NCBI GenBank assembly: GCA_023678885.1
Contig: JAHCLQ010000822.1
Coordinates: 23,160 to 87,159 of the forward strand
DNA: 64,000 nucleotides
DNA from: Pogostemon cablin
Taxonomy: Eukaryota > Streptophyta > Magnoliopsida > Lamiales > Lamiaceae
Reading direction: 5' to 3'
Made by a program: the position numbers and the translations under genes. This document shows, one piece after another, positions 21,571-35,200 of this stretch (position 1 is its first letter; every line of letters starts with the position of its first letter). The notes beneath the pieces were generated by a model. The model worked only from the letters and a program-made list of their open reading frames with translations, was not told the DNA's origin and ran no database searches.

Positions 21571-24500
21571 CTCATTATTTAAGAAAGGATAAACAACATA
21601 TAATGCATGATAGATTTGACATTTAAAGACTCATTATCTCTTCATTTAATCGAATCATTTAATAAAGAACTCGTTTCCTTATGAGTTAAGAAAGGATAAA
21701 CAACATATAATGCATGATGAATTTGACGTCTAAATACTCATTATCACTTCTTTTAAACGAATTTTTGAATAAAAAACTCCTTTCCTTATGAGTTAAGAAA
21801 GGATAAACGATATATAATGCATGATAGATTCGACGTTCAAATACTTATTATCTCTTCGTTTAATCGAATCATGAATAAAGAACTCGTTTTCTTATGAGTT
21901 AAGAAAGGATAAACAACATATAATGCATGATAGATTCGACGTTTAAAGACTCATTATCTCTTCATTTAATCGAATCATTGAATAAAGAACTCGTTTCCTT
22001 ATGAGTTAAGAAAGGATAAACAACATATAATGCATGATAAATTCGACGTCTAAATACTCATTATCACTTCTTTTAAACGAATCTTTGAATAAAAAACTCC
22101 TTTCCTTATGAGTTAAGAAACGATAAACAACATATAATGCATGATAGATTTGGCGTTTAAAGACTCATTATCTCTTCATTTAATTGAATCATTAAATAAA
22201 GAACTCGTTTCCTTATGAGTTAAGAAAGGATAAACAACATATAATGCATGATAGATTCGACATCTAAATACTCATTATCACTTCTTTTAAACGAATTTTT
22301 GAATAAAAACTCATTTCCTTACGAGTTAAGAAAGGATAAACAATATATAGTGCATGGTAGATTCGACATTCAAATATTTATTATGTCTTCGTTTAATCGA
22401 ATCATGAATAAAGAATTCGTTTCCTTATGAGTTAAGAAAGGATAAACAACATATAATGCATGATAGATTCGACGTTTAAAGACTCATTTTCTCTTCATTT
22501 AATCGAATCATTGAATAAAGAACTCGTTTCCTTATGAGTTAAGAAAGGATAAACAACATATAATGCATGATAAATTCGTCTAAATACTCATTATCACTTC
22601 TTTTAAACAAATCTTTGAATAAAAAACTCCTTTTCTTATGAGTTAAGAAAGGATAAACAATATATAATGTATGATAGATTCGACGTTCAAATACTTATTA
22701 TCTCTTTGTTTAATCGAATTATTGAATAAGGAACTCAATTCTTTATGAGTTAAGAAATGATAAACAACATATAATGCCTGATAGATTCGACGTTTAAAGA
22801 CTTATTATCTCATCATTTAATCGAATCATTGAATAAAGAACTCGTTTCCTTATGAGTTAAAAAAGGATAAACAACCTATAATGCATGATAAATTCGACGT
22901 CTAAATACTCATTATCACTTCTTTTAAACGAATCTTTGAATAAAAAACTCCTTTCCTTATGAGTTAAGAATGGATAAACAACATATAATGCATGATAGAT
23001 TTGACATTTAAATACTCATTATCTCTTCATTTAATTGAATCATTAAATAAAGAACTCGTTTCCTTATGAGTTAAGAAAGGATAAACAACATATAATGTAT
23101 GATAGATTCGACGTTTAAAGACTCATTATCTCTTCATTTAATCGAATCATTGAATAAAAAACTCGTTTCCTTATGAGTTAAGAAAGGATAAACAACATGT
23201 AATGCATGATAAATTCGACGTCTAAATACTCATTATCACTTCTTTTAAACGAATCTTTGAATAAAAAACTCCTTTCCTTATGAGTTAAGAAAGGATAAAC
23301 AACATATAATGCATGATAGATTTGACGTTTAAATACTCATTATCTCTTCATTTAATCGAATCATTGAATAAAGAACTCGTTTCCTTATGAGTTAAGAAAT
23401 GATAAACAACATATAATGCATGATAAATTCGACGTTTAAATACTCATTATCACTTCTTTTAAACGAATCTTTGAATAAAAAACTCCTTTCCTTATGAGTT
23501 AAGAAAGGATAAACAATATATAATGTATGATAGATTCGACGTTCAAATACTTATTATCTTTTTGTTTAATCGAATCATTGATTAAGGTACTCATTTCTTT
23601 ATGAGTTAAGAAATGATAAACAACATATAATGCATGACAGATTCGACGTTTAAGGACTTATTATCTCTCCATTTGATCGAATCATTGAATAAAGAACTCG
23701 TTTCCTTATGAGTTAAGAAAGGATAAACAACATATAATGCATGATAGATTCGACGTTTAAAGACTCATTATCTGTTCATTTAATCGAATCATTGAATAAA
23801 GAACTCGTTTCCTTATGAGTGAAGAAAGGATAAACAACATATAATGCATGATAAATTCGACGTCTAAATACTCATTATCACTTCTTTTAAACGAATCTTT
23901 GAATGAAAAATTCCTTTCCTTATGAGTTAAGAAAGGATAAACAACATATAATGCATGATAGATTTGACGTTTAAAAACTCATTATCTCTTCATTTAATTG
24001 AATCATTAAATAAAGAACGCGTTTACTTAATAGTTAAGAAAGGATAAACAACATATAATGCATGATAGATTCGACGTCTAAATACTCATTATCACTTCTT
24101 TTAAACGAATTTTTGAATAAAAACTCATTTCCTTATGAGTTAAGAAAGGATAAACAATATATAATGCATGGTAGATTCGACATTCAAATACTTATTATCT
24201 CTTCACTTAATCGAATCATGAATAAAGAACTCGTTTCTTTATGAGTTAAGAAAGGATAAACAACATATAATGCATGATAGATTCGACGTTTAAAGACTCA
24301 TTATCTCTTCATTTAATCGAATCATTGAATAAAGAACTCGTTTCCTTATGAGTTAAGATAGGATAAACAACATATAATGCATGATAAATTCGTCTATATA
24401 CTCATTATCACTTCTTTTAAACAAATCTTTGAATAGAAAACTCCTTTCCTTATGAGTTAAGAGAGGATAAACAACATATAATGCATGATAGATTTGACGT

Positions 24501-26280
24501 TTAAATACTCATTATCTCTTCATTTAATTGAATCATTAAATAAAGAACTCGTTTCCTTATGAGTTAAGAAAGGATAAACAACATATAATGCATGATAGAT
24601 TCGACGTTTAAAGACTCATTATCTCTTCATTTAATCGAATCATTGAATAAAGAACTCGTTTCCTTATGAGTTAAGAAAGGATAAACAACATATAATGCAT
24701 GATAAATTCGACGTCTAAATACTCATTATCACTTCTTTTAAACGAATCTTTGAATAAAAAACTCCTTTCCTTATGAGTTAAGAAAGGATAAACAACATAT
24801 AATGCATGATTGATTTGACGTTTAAATACTCATTATCTCTTCATTTAATCGAATCATTGAATAAAGAACTCGTTTCTTTATGAGTTAAGAAAGGATAAAC
24901 AACATATAATGCATGATAGATTCGACGTTTAAAGACTCATTATCTCTTCATTTAATCGAATCATTGAATAAAGAACTTGTTTCCTTATGAGTTAAGAAAG
25001 GATAAACAACATATAATGCATGATAAATTCGTCTATATACTCATTATCACTTCTTTTAAACAAATCTTTAAATAGAAAACTCCTTTCCTTATGAGTTAAG
25101 AAAGGATAAACAACATATAATGCATGATAGATTTGACGTTTAAAAACTCATTATCTCTTCATTTAATCGAATAATTGAATAAAGAACTCGTTTCCTTAAT
25201 AGTTAAGAAAGGATAAACAACATATAATGCATGATAGATTTGAGTTCTAAATACTCATTATCACTTCTTTTAAACGAAATTTTGAATAAAAAACTCCTTT
25301 TCTTATGAGTTAAGAAAGGATAAACAATATATAATGTATGATAGATTTGACGTTCAAATATTTTTTATCTCTTTGTTTAATCGAATCATTGAATAAAGAC
25401 TCATTTCTTTATGAGTTAAGAAAGGATAAACAACATATAATGCATGATAGATTTGACTTTTAAAGACTCATTATCTCTTCATTTAATCGAATCATTGAAT
25501 AAAGAACTCGTTTCCTTATGAGTTAAGAAAGGATAAACAACATATAATGCATGATAGATTCGACGTCTAAATACTCATTATCACTTCTTTTAAACGAATT
25601 TTTGAATAAAAAACTCCTTTCCTTATGAGTTAAGAAAGGATAAACAATATATAATGCATGATAGATTCTACATTCAAATACTTATTATCTCTTCGTTTAA
25701 TCGAATCATGAATAAAGAACTCGTTTCCTTATGAGTTAAAAAAGGATAAACAAGATATAATGCATGATAGATTCGACGTTTAAAGACTCATTATCTCTTC
25801 ATTTAATCGAATCATTGAATAAAGAACTCGTTTCCTTGAGAGTTAAGAAAGGATAAACAACCTATAATGCATGATAAATTCGACGTCTAAATACTCATTA
25901 TCACTTCTTTTAAATGAATCTTTGAATAAAAAACTCCTTTCCTTATGAGTTAAGAAAGGATAAACAACATATAATGCATGATAGATTTGACGTTTAAATA
26001 CTCAGTATCTCTTCATTTAATTGAATCATTAAATAAAGAACTCGTTTCCTTATGAGTTAAGAAAGGATAAACAACATATAATGCATGATAGATTCGACGT
26101 TTAAAGACTCATTATCTCTTCATTTAATCGAATCATTGAATAAAGAACTCGTTTCCTTATGAGTTAAGAAAGGATAAACAACATATAATGCATGATAAAT
26201 TCGACGTCTAAATACTCATTATCACTTCTTTTAAACGAATCTTTGAATAAAAAACTCCTTTCCTTATGAGTTAAGAAAGG

Positions 26281-29271
26281 TTAAACAACATATAATGCAT
26301 GATAGATTTGACGTTTAAATACTCACTATCTCTTCATTTAATCGACTCATTGAATATAGAACTCATTTCCTTATGAATTAAGAAAGGATAAACAACATAT
26401 AATGCATGATAAATTCGACGTCTAAATACTCATTATCACTTCTTTTAAACGAATCTTTGAATAAAAAACTCCTTTCCTTATGAGTTAAGAAAGGATAAAC
26501 AATATATAATGTATGATAGATTCGACGTTCAAATACTTATTATCTCTTTGTTTAATCGAATCATTGATTAAGGTACTCATTTCTTTATGAGTTAAGAAAG
26601 GATAAACAACATATAATGCATGATAGATTCGACGTTTAAAGACTTATTATCTCTTTAGTTAATCGAATCATTGAATAAAGAACTCGTTTCCTTATGATTT
26701 AAGAAAGGATAAACAACATATAATGCATGATAGATTCGACGTTTAAAGACTCATTATCTGTTCATTTAATCGAATCATTGAATAAAGAACTCGTTTCCTT
26801 ATGAGTTAAGAAAGGATAAACAACATATAATGCATGATAAATTCGATGTCTAAATACTCATTTTCACTTCTTTTAAACGAATCTTTGAATGAAAAACTCA
26901 TTTCCTTACGAGTTAAGAAAGGATAAACGATATATAATGCATGATAGATTCGACGTTCAAATACTTATTATCTCTTCGTTTAATCGAATCATGAATAATG
27001 AACTCGTTTCCTTATTAGTTAAGAAAGGATAAACAACATATAATGCATGATAGAGTCGACGTTCAAATACTTATTATCTCTTTGTTTAATCGAATCATTG
27101 AATAAAGAACTCATTTCTTTATGAGTTAAGAAAGGATAAACAACATATAATGCATGATAGATTCGACGTTTAAAGACTTATTATCTCTTCATTTAATCGA
27201 ATCATTGAATAAAGAACTCGTTTACTTTTGATTTAAGAAAGGATAAACAACATATAATGCATGATAGATTTGACGTTTAAAGACTCATTATCTCTTCATT
27301 TAATCGAATCATTGAATCAAGAACTCGTTTCCTTGTGAGTTAAGAAAGGATAAACAACATATAATACATGATAAATTCGACGTCTAAATACTCATTATCA
27401 CTTTTTCTAAACGAATTTTTGAATAAAAAACTCCTTTCCTTATGAGTTAAGAAAGGATAAACGATATATAATGCATGATAGATTCGACGTTCAAATACTT
27501 ATTATCTCTTCGTTTAATCGAATCATGAATAAAGAACTCGTTTCCTTATAAGTTAAGAAAGGATAAACAACATATAATGCATGATAGATTCGACGTTTAA
27601 AGACTCATTATCTCTTCATTTAATCGAATCATTGAATAAAGAACTCGTTTCCTTATGAGTTAAGAAAGGATAAACAACATATAATGCATGATAAATTCGA
27701 CGTCTAAATACTCATTATCACTTCTTTTAAACGAATCTTTGAATAAAAAACTCCTTTCCTTATGAGTTAAGAAAGGTTAAACAACATATAATGCATGATA
27801 GATTTGACGTTTAAATACTCACTATCTCTTCATTTAATCGACTCATTGAATATAGAACTCATTTCCTTATGAATTAAGAAAGGATAAACAACATATAATG
27901 CATGATAAATTCGACGTCTAAATACTCATTATCACTTCTTTTAAACGAATCTTTGAATAAAAAACTCCTTTCCTTATGAGTTAAGAAAGGATAAACAATA
28001 TATAATGTATGATAGATTCGACGTTCAAATACTTATTATCTCTTTGTTTAATCGAATCATTGATTAAGGTACTCATTTCTTTATGAGTTAAGAAAGGATA
28101 AACAACATATAATGCATGATAGATTCGACGTTTAAAGACTTATTATCTCTTTAGTTAATCGAATCATTGAATAAAGAACTTGTTTCCTTATGATTTAAGA
28201 AAGGATAAACAACATATAATGCATGATAGATTCGACGTTTAAAGACTCATTATCTGTTCATTTAATCGAATCATTGAATAAAGAACTCGTTTCCTTATGA
28301 GTTAAGAAAGGATAAACAACATATAATGCATGATAAATTCGATGTCTAAATACTCATTTTCACTTCTTTTAAACGAATCTTTGAATGAAAAACTCATTTC
28401 CTTACGAGTTAAGAAAGGATAAACGATATATAATGCATGATAGATTCGACGTTCAAATACTTATTATCTCTTCGTTTAATCGAATCATGAATAATGAACT
28501 GGTTTCCTTATTAGTTAAGAAAGGATAAACAACATATAATGCATGATAGAGTCGACGTTCAAATACTTATTATCTCTTTGTTTAATCGAATCATTGAATA
28601 AAGAACTCATTTCTTTATGAGTTAAGAAAGGATAAACAACATATAATGCATGATAGATTCGACGTTTAAAGACTTATTATCTCTTCATTTAATCGAATCA
28701 TTGAATAAAGAACTCGTTTACTTTTGATTTAAGAAAGGATAAACAACATATAATGCATGATAGATTTGACGTTTAAAGACTCATTATCTCTTCATTTAAT
28801 CGAATCATTGAATCAAGAACTCGTTTCCTTGTGAGTTAAGAAAGGATAAACAACATATAATACATGATAAATTCGACGTCTAAATACTCATTATCACTTT
28901 TTCTAAACGAATTTTTGAATAAAAAACTCCTTTCCTTATGAGTTAAGAAAGGATAAACGATATATAATGCATGATAGATTCGACGTTCAAATACTTATTA
29001 TCTCTTCGTTTAATCGAATCATGAATAAAGAACTCGTTTCCTTATAAGTTAAGAAAGGATAAACAACATATAATGCATGATAGATTCGACGTTTAAAGAC
29101 TCATTATCTCTTCATTTAATCGAATCATTGAATAAAGAACTCGTTTCCTTATGAGTTAAAAAGGATAAACAACATATAATGCATGATAAATTCGACGTCT
29201 AAATACTCATTATCACTTCTTTTAAACGAATCTTTGAATAAAAAACTCCTTTCCTTATGAGTTAAGAAAGG
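26281..29271 (+). repeat. 14-monomer HOR, two adjacent copies (1496 and 1495 bp)
   Basis: The private variant ggttaaacaac (normally ggataaacaac) occurs at 26281 and 27777, 1496 bp apart: 14 monomers minus two single-base deletions. The intervening monomers match in order down to rare variants (cactatctc, gaatatagaac, gtgagttaag, aatacatg). A third, more diverged copy starts at 29272. Confidence 0.9.
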
Positions 29272-32200
29272 ATAAACAACATATAATGCATGATAGATTT
29301 GACGTTTAAGTACTCATTATCTCATCATTTAATCGAATCATTGAATATAGAACTCATTTCCTTATGAGTTAAGAAAGGATAAACAACATATAATGCATGA
29401 TAAATTCGACGTCTAAATACTCATTATCACTTCTTTTAAACGAATCTTTGAATAAAAAACTCCTTTCCTTATGAGTTAAGAAAGGATAAACAATATATAA
29501 TGTATGATAGATTCGACGTTCAAATACTTATTATCTCTTTGTTTAATCGAATCATTGATTAAGGTACTCATTTCTTTATGAGTTAAGAAAGGATAAACAA
29601 CATATAATGCATGATAGATTCAAAGACTTATTATCTCTTCAGTTAATCGAATCATTGAATAAAGAACTCGTTTCCTTATGAGTTAAGAAAGGATAAACAA
29701 CATATTATGCATGATAGATTCGACGTTTAAAGACTCATTATCTGTTCATTTAATCGAATCATTGAATAAAGAACTCGTTTCCTTATGAGTTAAGAAAGGA
29801 TAAACAACATATAATGCATGATAAATTCGACGTCTAAATACTCATTATCACTTCTTTTAAACGAATCTTTGAATGAAAAACTCCTTTCCTTACGAGTTAA
29901 GAAAGGATAAACGATATATAATGCATGATAGATTCGACGTTCAAATACTTATTATCTCTTCGTTTAATCGAATCATGAATAATGAACTCGTTTCCTTATT
30001 AGTTAAGAAAGGATAAACAACATATAATGCATGATAGATTCGACGTTCAAATACTTATTATCTCTTTGTTTAATCGAATCATTGAATAAAGAACTCATTT
30101 CTTTATGAGTTAAGAAAGGATAAACAACATATAATGCATGATAGATTCGACGTTTAAAGACTTATTATCTCTTCATTTAATCGAATCATTGAATAAAGAA
30201 CTCGTTTACTTATGATTTAAGAAAGGATAAACAACATATAATGCATGATAAATTCGACGTCTAAATACTCATTATCACTTCTTCTAAACGAATTTTTGAA
30301 TAAAAAACTCCTTTCCTTATGAGTTAAGAAAGGATAAACGATATATAATGCATGATAGATTCGACGTTCAAATACTTATTATCTCTTCGTTTAATCGAAT
30401 CATGAATAAAGAACTAGTTTCCTTATAAGTTAAGAAAGGATAAACAACATATAATGCATGATAGATTCGACGTTTAAAGACTCATTATCTCTTCATTTAA
30501 TCGAATCACTGAATAAAGAAATCGTTTCCTTATGAGTTAAGAAAGGATAAACAACATATAATGCATGATAAATTCGACGTCTAAATACTCATTATCACTT
30601 CTTTTAAACGAATCTTTGAATAAAAAACTCCTTTCCTTATGAGTTAAGAAAGGATAAACAATATATAATGTATGATAGATTCGACGTTCAAATACTTATT
30701 ATCTCTTTGTTTAATCGAATCATTGATTAAGGTACTCATTTATTTATGAGTTAAGAAAGGATAAACAACATATAATGCATGATAGATTCGACGTTTAAAG
30801 ACTCATTATCTGTTCATTTAATCGAATCATTGAATAAAGAACTCATTTCCTTATGAGTTAAGAAAGGATAAACAACATATAATGCATGATAAATTCGACG
30901 TCTAAATACTCATTTTCACTTCTTTTAAACGAATCTTTCAATGAAAAATTCCTTTCCTTATGAGTTAAGAAACGATAAACAACATATAATGCATGATAGA
31001 TTTGGCGTTTAAAGACTCATTATCTCTTCATTTAATTGAATCATTAAATAAAGAACTCGTTTCCTTATGAGTTAAGAAAGGATAAACAACATATAATGCA
31101 TGATAGATTCGACGTCTAAATACTCATTATCACTTCTTTTAAACGAATTTTTGAATAAAAAACTCCTTTCCTTACGAGTTAAGAAAGGATAAACAATATA
31201 TAGTGCATGGTAGATTCGACATTCAAATATTTATTATCTCTTCGTTTAATCGAATCATGAATAAAGAACTCGTTTTCTTATGAGTTAAGAAAGGATAAAC
31301 AACATATAATGCATGATAGATTCGACGTTTAAAGACTCATTATCTCTTCATTTGATCGAATCATTGAATAAAGAACTCGTTTCCTTATGAGTTAAGAAAG
31401 GATAAACAACATATAATGCATGATAAATTCGTCTAAATACTCATTATCACTTCTTTTAAACAAATCTTTGAATAAAAAACTCCTTTTCTTATGAGTTAGG
31501 AAAGGATAAACAATATATAATGTATGATAGATTCGATATTCAAATACTTATTATCTCTTTGTTTAATCGAATCATTGAATAAGGAACTCATTTCTTTATG
31601 AGTTAAGAAAGGATAAACAACATATAATGCATGATAGATTCGACGTTTAAAGACTTATTATCTCTTCATTTAATCGAATCATTGAATAAAGAACTCGTTT
31701 CTTTATGAGTTAAGAAAGGATAAACAACATATAATGCATGATAGATTCGACGTTTAAAGACTCATTATCTGTTCATTTAATCGAATCATTGAATAAAGAA
31801 CTCGTTTCTTTATGAGTTAAGAAAGGATAAACAACATATAATGCATGATAAATTCGATGTCTAAATACTCATTTTCACTTCTTTTAAACGAATCTTTGAA
31901 TGAAAAACTCCTTTCCTTACGAGTTAAGAAAGGATAAACGATATATAATGCATGATAGATTCGACGTTCAAATACTTATTATCTCTTCGTTTAATCGAAT
32001 CATGAATAATGAACTCGTTTCCTTATTAGTTAAGAAAGGATAAACAACATATAATGCATGATAGATTCGACGTTCAAATACTTATTATCTCTTTGTTTAA
32101 TCGAATCATTGAATAAAGAACTCATTTCTTTATGAGTTAAGAAAGGATAAACAACATATAATGCATGATAGATTCGACGTTTAAAGACTTATTATCTCTT

Positions 32201-35200
32201 CATTTAATCGAATCATTGAATAAAGAACTCGTTTACTTTTGATTTAAGAAAGGATAAACAACATATAATGCATGATAGATTTGACGTTTAAAGACTCATT
32301 ATCTCTTCATTTAATCGAATCATTGAATCAAGAACTCGTTTCCTTGTGAGTTAAGAAAGGATAAACAACATATAATACATGATAAATTCGACGTCTAAAT
32401 ACTCATTATCACTTTTTCTAAACGAATTTTTGAATAAAAAACTCCTTTCCTTATGAGTTAAGAAAGGATAAACGATATATAATGCATGATAGATTCGACG
32501 TTCAAATACTTATTATCTCTTCGTTTAATCGAATCATGAATAAAGAACTCGTTTCCTTATAAGTTAAGAAAGGATAAACAACATATAATGCATGATAGAT
32601 TCGACGTTTAAAGACTCATTATCTCTTCATTTAATCGAATCATTGAATAAAGAACTCGTTTCCTTATGAGTTAAAAAGGATAAACAACATATAATGCATG
32701 ATAAATTCGACGTCTAAATACTCATTATCACTTCTTTTAAACGAATCTTTGAATAAAAAACTCCTTTCCTTATGAGTTAAGAAAGGATAAACAACATATA
32801 ATGCATGATAGATTTGACGTTTAAGTAATCATTATCTCATCATTTAATCGAATCATTGAATATAGAACTCATTTCCTTATGAGTTAAGAAAGGATAAACA
32901 ACATATAATGCATGATAAATTCGACGTCTAAATACTCATTATCACTTCTTTTAAACGAATCTTTGAATAAAAAACTCCTTTCCTTATGAGTTAAGAAAGG
33001 ATAAACAATATATAATGTATGATAGATTCGACGTTCAAATACTTATTATCTCTTTGTTTAATCGAATCATTGATTAAGGTACTCATTTCTTTATGAGTTA
33101 AGAAAGGATAAACAACATATAATGCATGATAGATTCAAAGACTTATTATCTCTTCAGTTAATCGAATCATTGAATAAAGAACTCGTTTCCTTATGAGTTA
33201 AGAAAGGATAAACAACATATTATGCATGATAGATTCACCGTTTAAAGACTCATTATCTGTTCATTTAATCGAATCATTGAATAAAGAACTCGTTTCCTTA
33301 TGAGTTAAGAAAGGATAAACAACATATAATGCATGATAAATTCGACGTCTAAATACTCATTATCACTTCTTTTAAACGAATCTTTGAATGAAAAACTCCT
33401 TTCCTTACGAGTTAAGAAAGGATAAACGATATATAATGCATGATAGATTCGACGTTCAAATACTTATTATCTCTTCGTTTAATCGAATCATGAATAATGA
33501 ACTCGTTTCCTTATTAGTTAAGAAAGGATAAACAACATATAATGCATGATAGATTCGACGTTCAAATACTTATTATCTCTTTGTTTAATCGAATCATTGA
33601 ATAAAGAACTCATTTCTTTATGAGTTAAGAAAGGATAAACAACATATAATGCATGATAGATTCGACGTTTAAAGACTTATTATCTCTTCATTTAATCGAA
33701 TCATTGAATAAAGAACTCGTTTACTTATGATTTAAGAAAGGATAAACAACATATAATGCATGATAAATTCGACGTCTAAATACTCATTATCACTTCTTCT
33801 AAACGAATTTTTGAATAAAAAACTCCTTTCCTTATGAGTTAAGAAAGGATAAACGATATATAATGCATGATAGATTCGACGTTCAAATACTTATTATCTC
33901 TTCGTTTAATCGAATCATGAATAAAGAACTCGTTTCCTTATAAGTTAAGAAAGGATAAACAACATATAATGCATGATAAATTCGACGTCTAAATACTCAT
34001 TATCACTTCTTTTAAACGAATCTTTGAATGAAAAACTCCTTTCCTTACGAGTTAAGAAAGGATAAACGATATATAATGCATGATAGATTCGACGTTCAAA
34101 TACTTATTATCTCTTCGTTTAATCGAATCATGAATAATGAACTCGTTTCCTTATTAGTTAAGAAAGGATAAACAACATATAATGCATGATAGATTCGACG
34201 TTCAAATACTTATTATCTCTTTGTTTAATCGAATCATTGAATAAAGAACTCATTTCTTTATGAGTTAAGAAAGGATAAACAACATATAATGCATGATAGA
34301 TTTGACGTTTAAAGACTCATTATCTCTTCATTTAATCGAATCATTGAATAAAGAACTCGTTTACTTATGATTTAAGAAAGGATAAACAACATATAATGCA
34401 TGATAAATTCGACGTCTAAATACTCATTATCACTTCTTCTAAACGAATTTTTGAATAAAAAACTCCTTTCCTTATGAGTTAAGAAAGGATAAACGATATA
34501 TAATGCATGATAGATTCGACGTTCAAATACTTATTATCTCTTCGTTTAATCGAATCATGAATAAAGAACTCGTTTCCTTATAAGTTAAGAAAGGATAAAC
34601 AACATATAATGCATGATAGATTCAACGTTTAAAGACTCATTATCTCTTCATTTAATCGAATCACTGAATAAAGAAATCGTTTCCTTATGAGTTAAGAAAG
34701 GATAAACAACATATAATGCATGATAAATTCGACGTCTAAATACTCATTATCACTTCTTTTAAACGAATCTTTGAATAAAAAACTCCTTTCCTTATGAGTT
34801 AAGAAAGGATAAACAATATATAATGTATGATAGATTCGACGTTCAAATACTTATTATCTCTTTGTTTAATCGAATCATTGATTAAGGTACTCATTTATTT
34901 ATGAGTTAAGAAAGGATAAACAACATATAATGCATGATAGATTCGACGTTTAAAGACTCATTATCTGTTCATTTAATCGAATCATTGAATAAAGAACTCA
35001 TTTCCTTATGAGTTAAGAAAGGATAAACAACATATAATGCATGATAAATTCGACGTCTAAATACTCATTTTCACTTCTTTTAAACGAATCTTTCAATGAA
35101 AAATTCCTTTCCTTATGAGTTAAGAAACGATAAACAACATATAATGCATGATAGATTTGGCGTTTAAAGACTCATTATCTCTTCATTTAATTGAATCATT

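Noticed and set aside
22248..24244. Two similar 60-codon frames (22248-22430 and 24062-24244) as a small gene family
   Set aside because: They are translations of satellite monomers that happen to lack stops, and similarity follows from the repeat.
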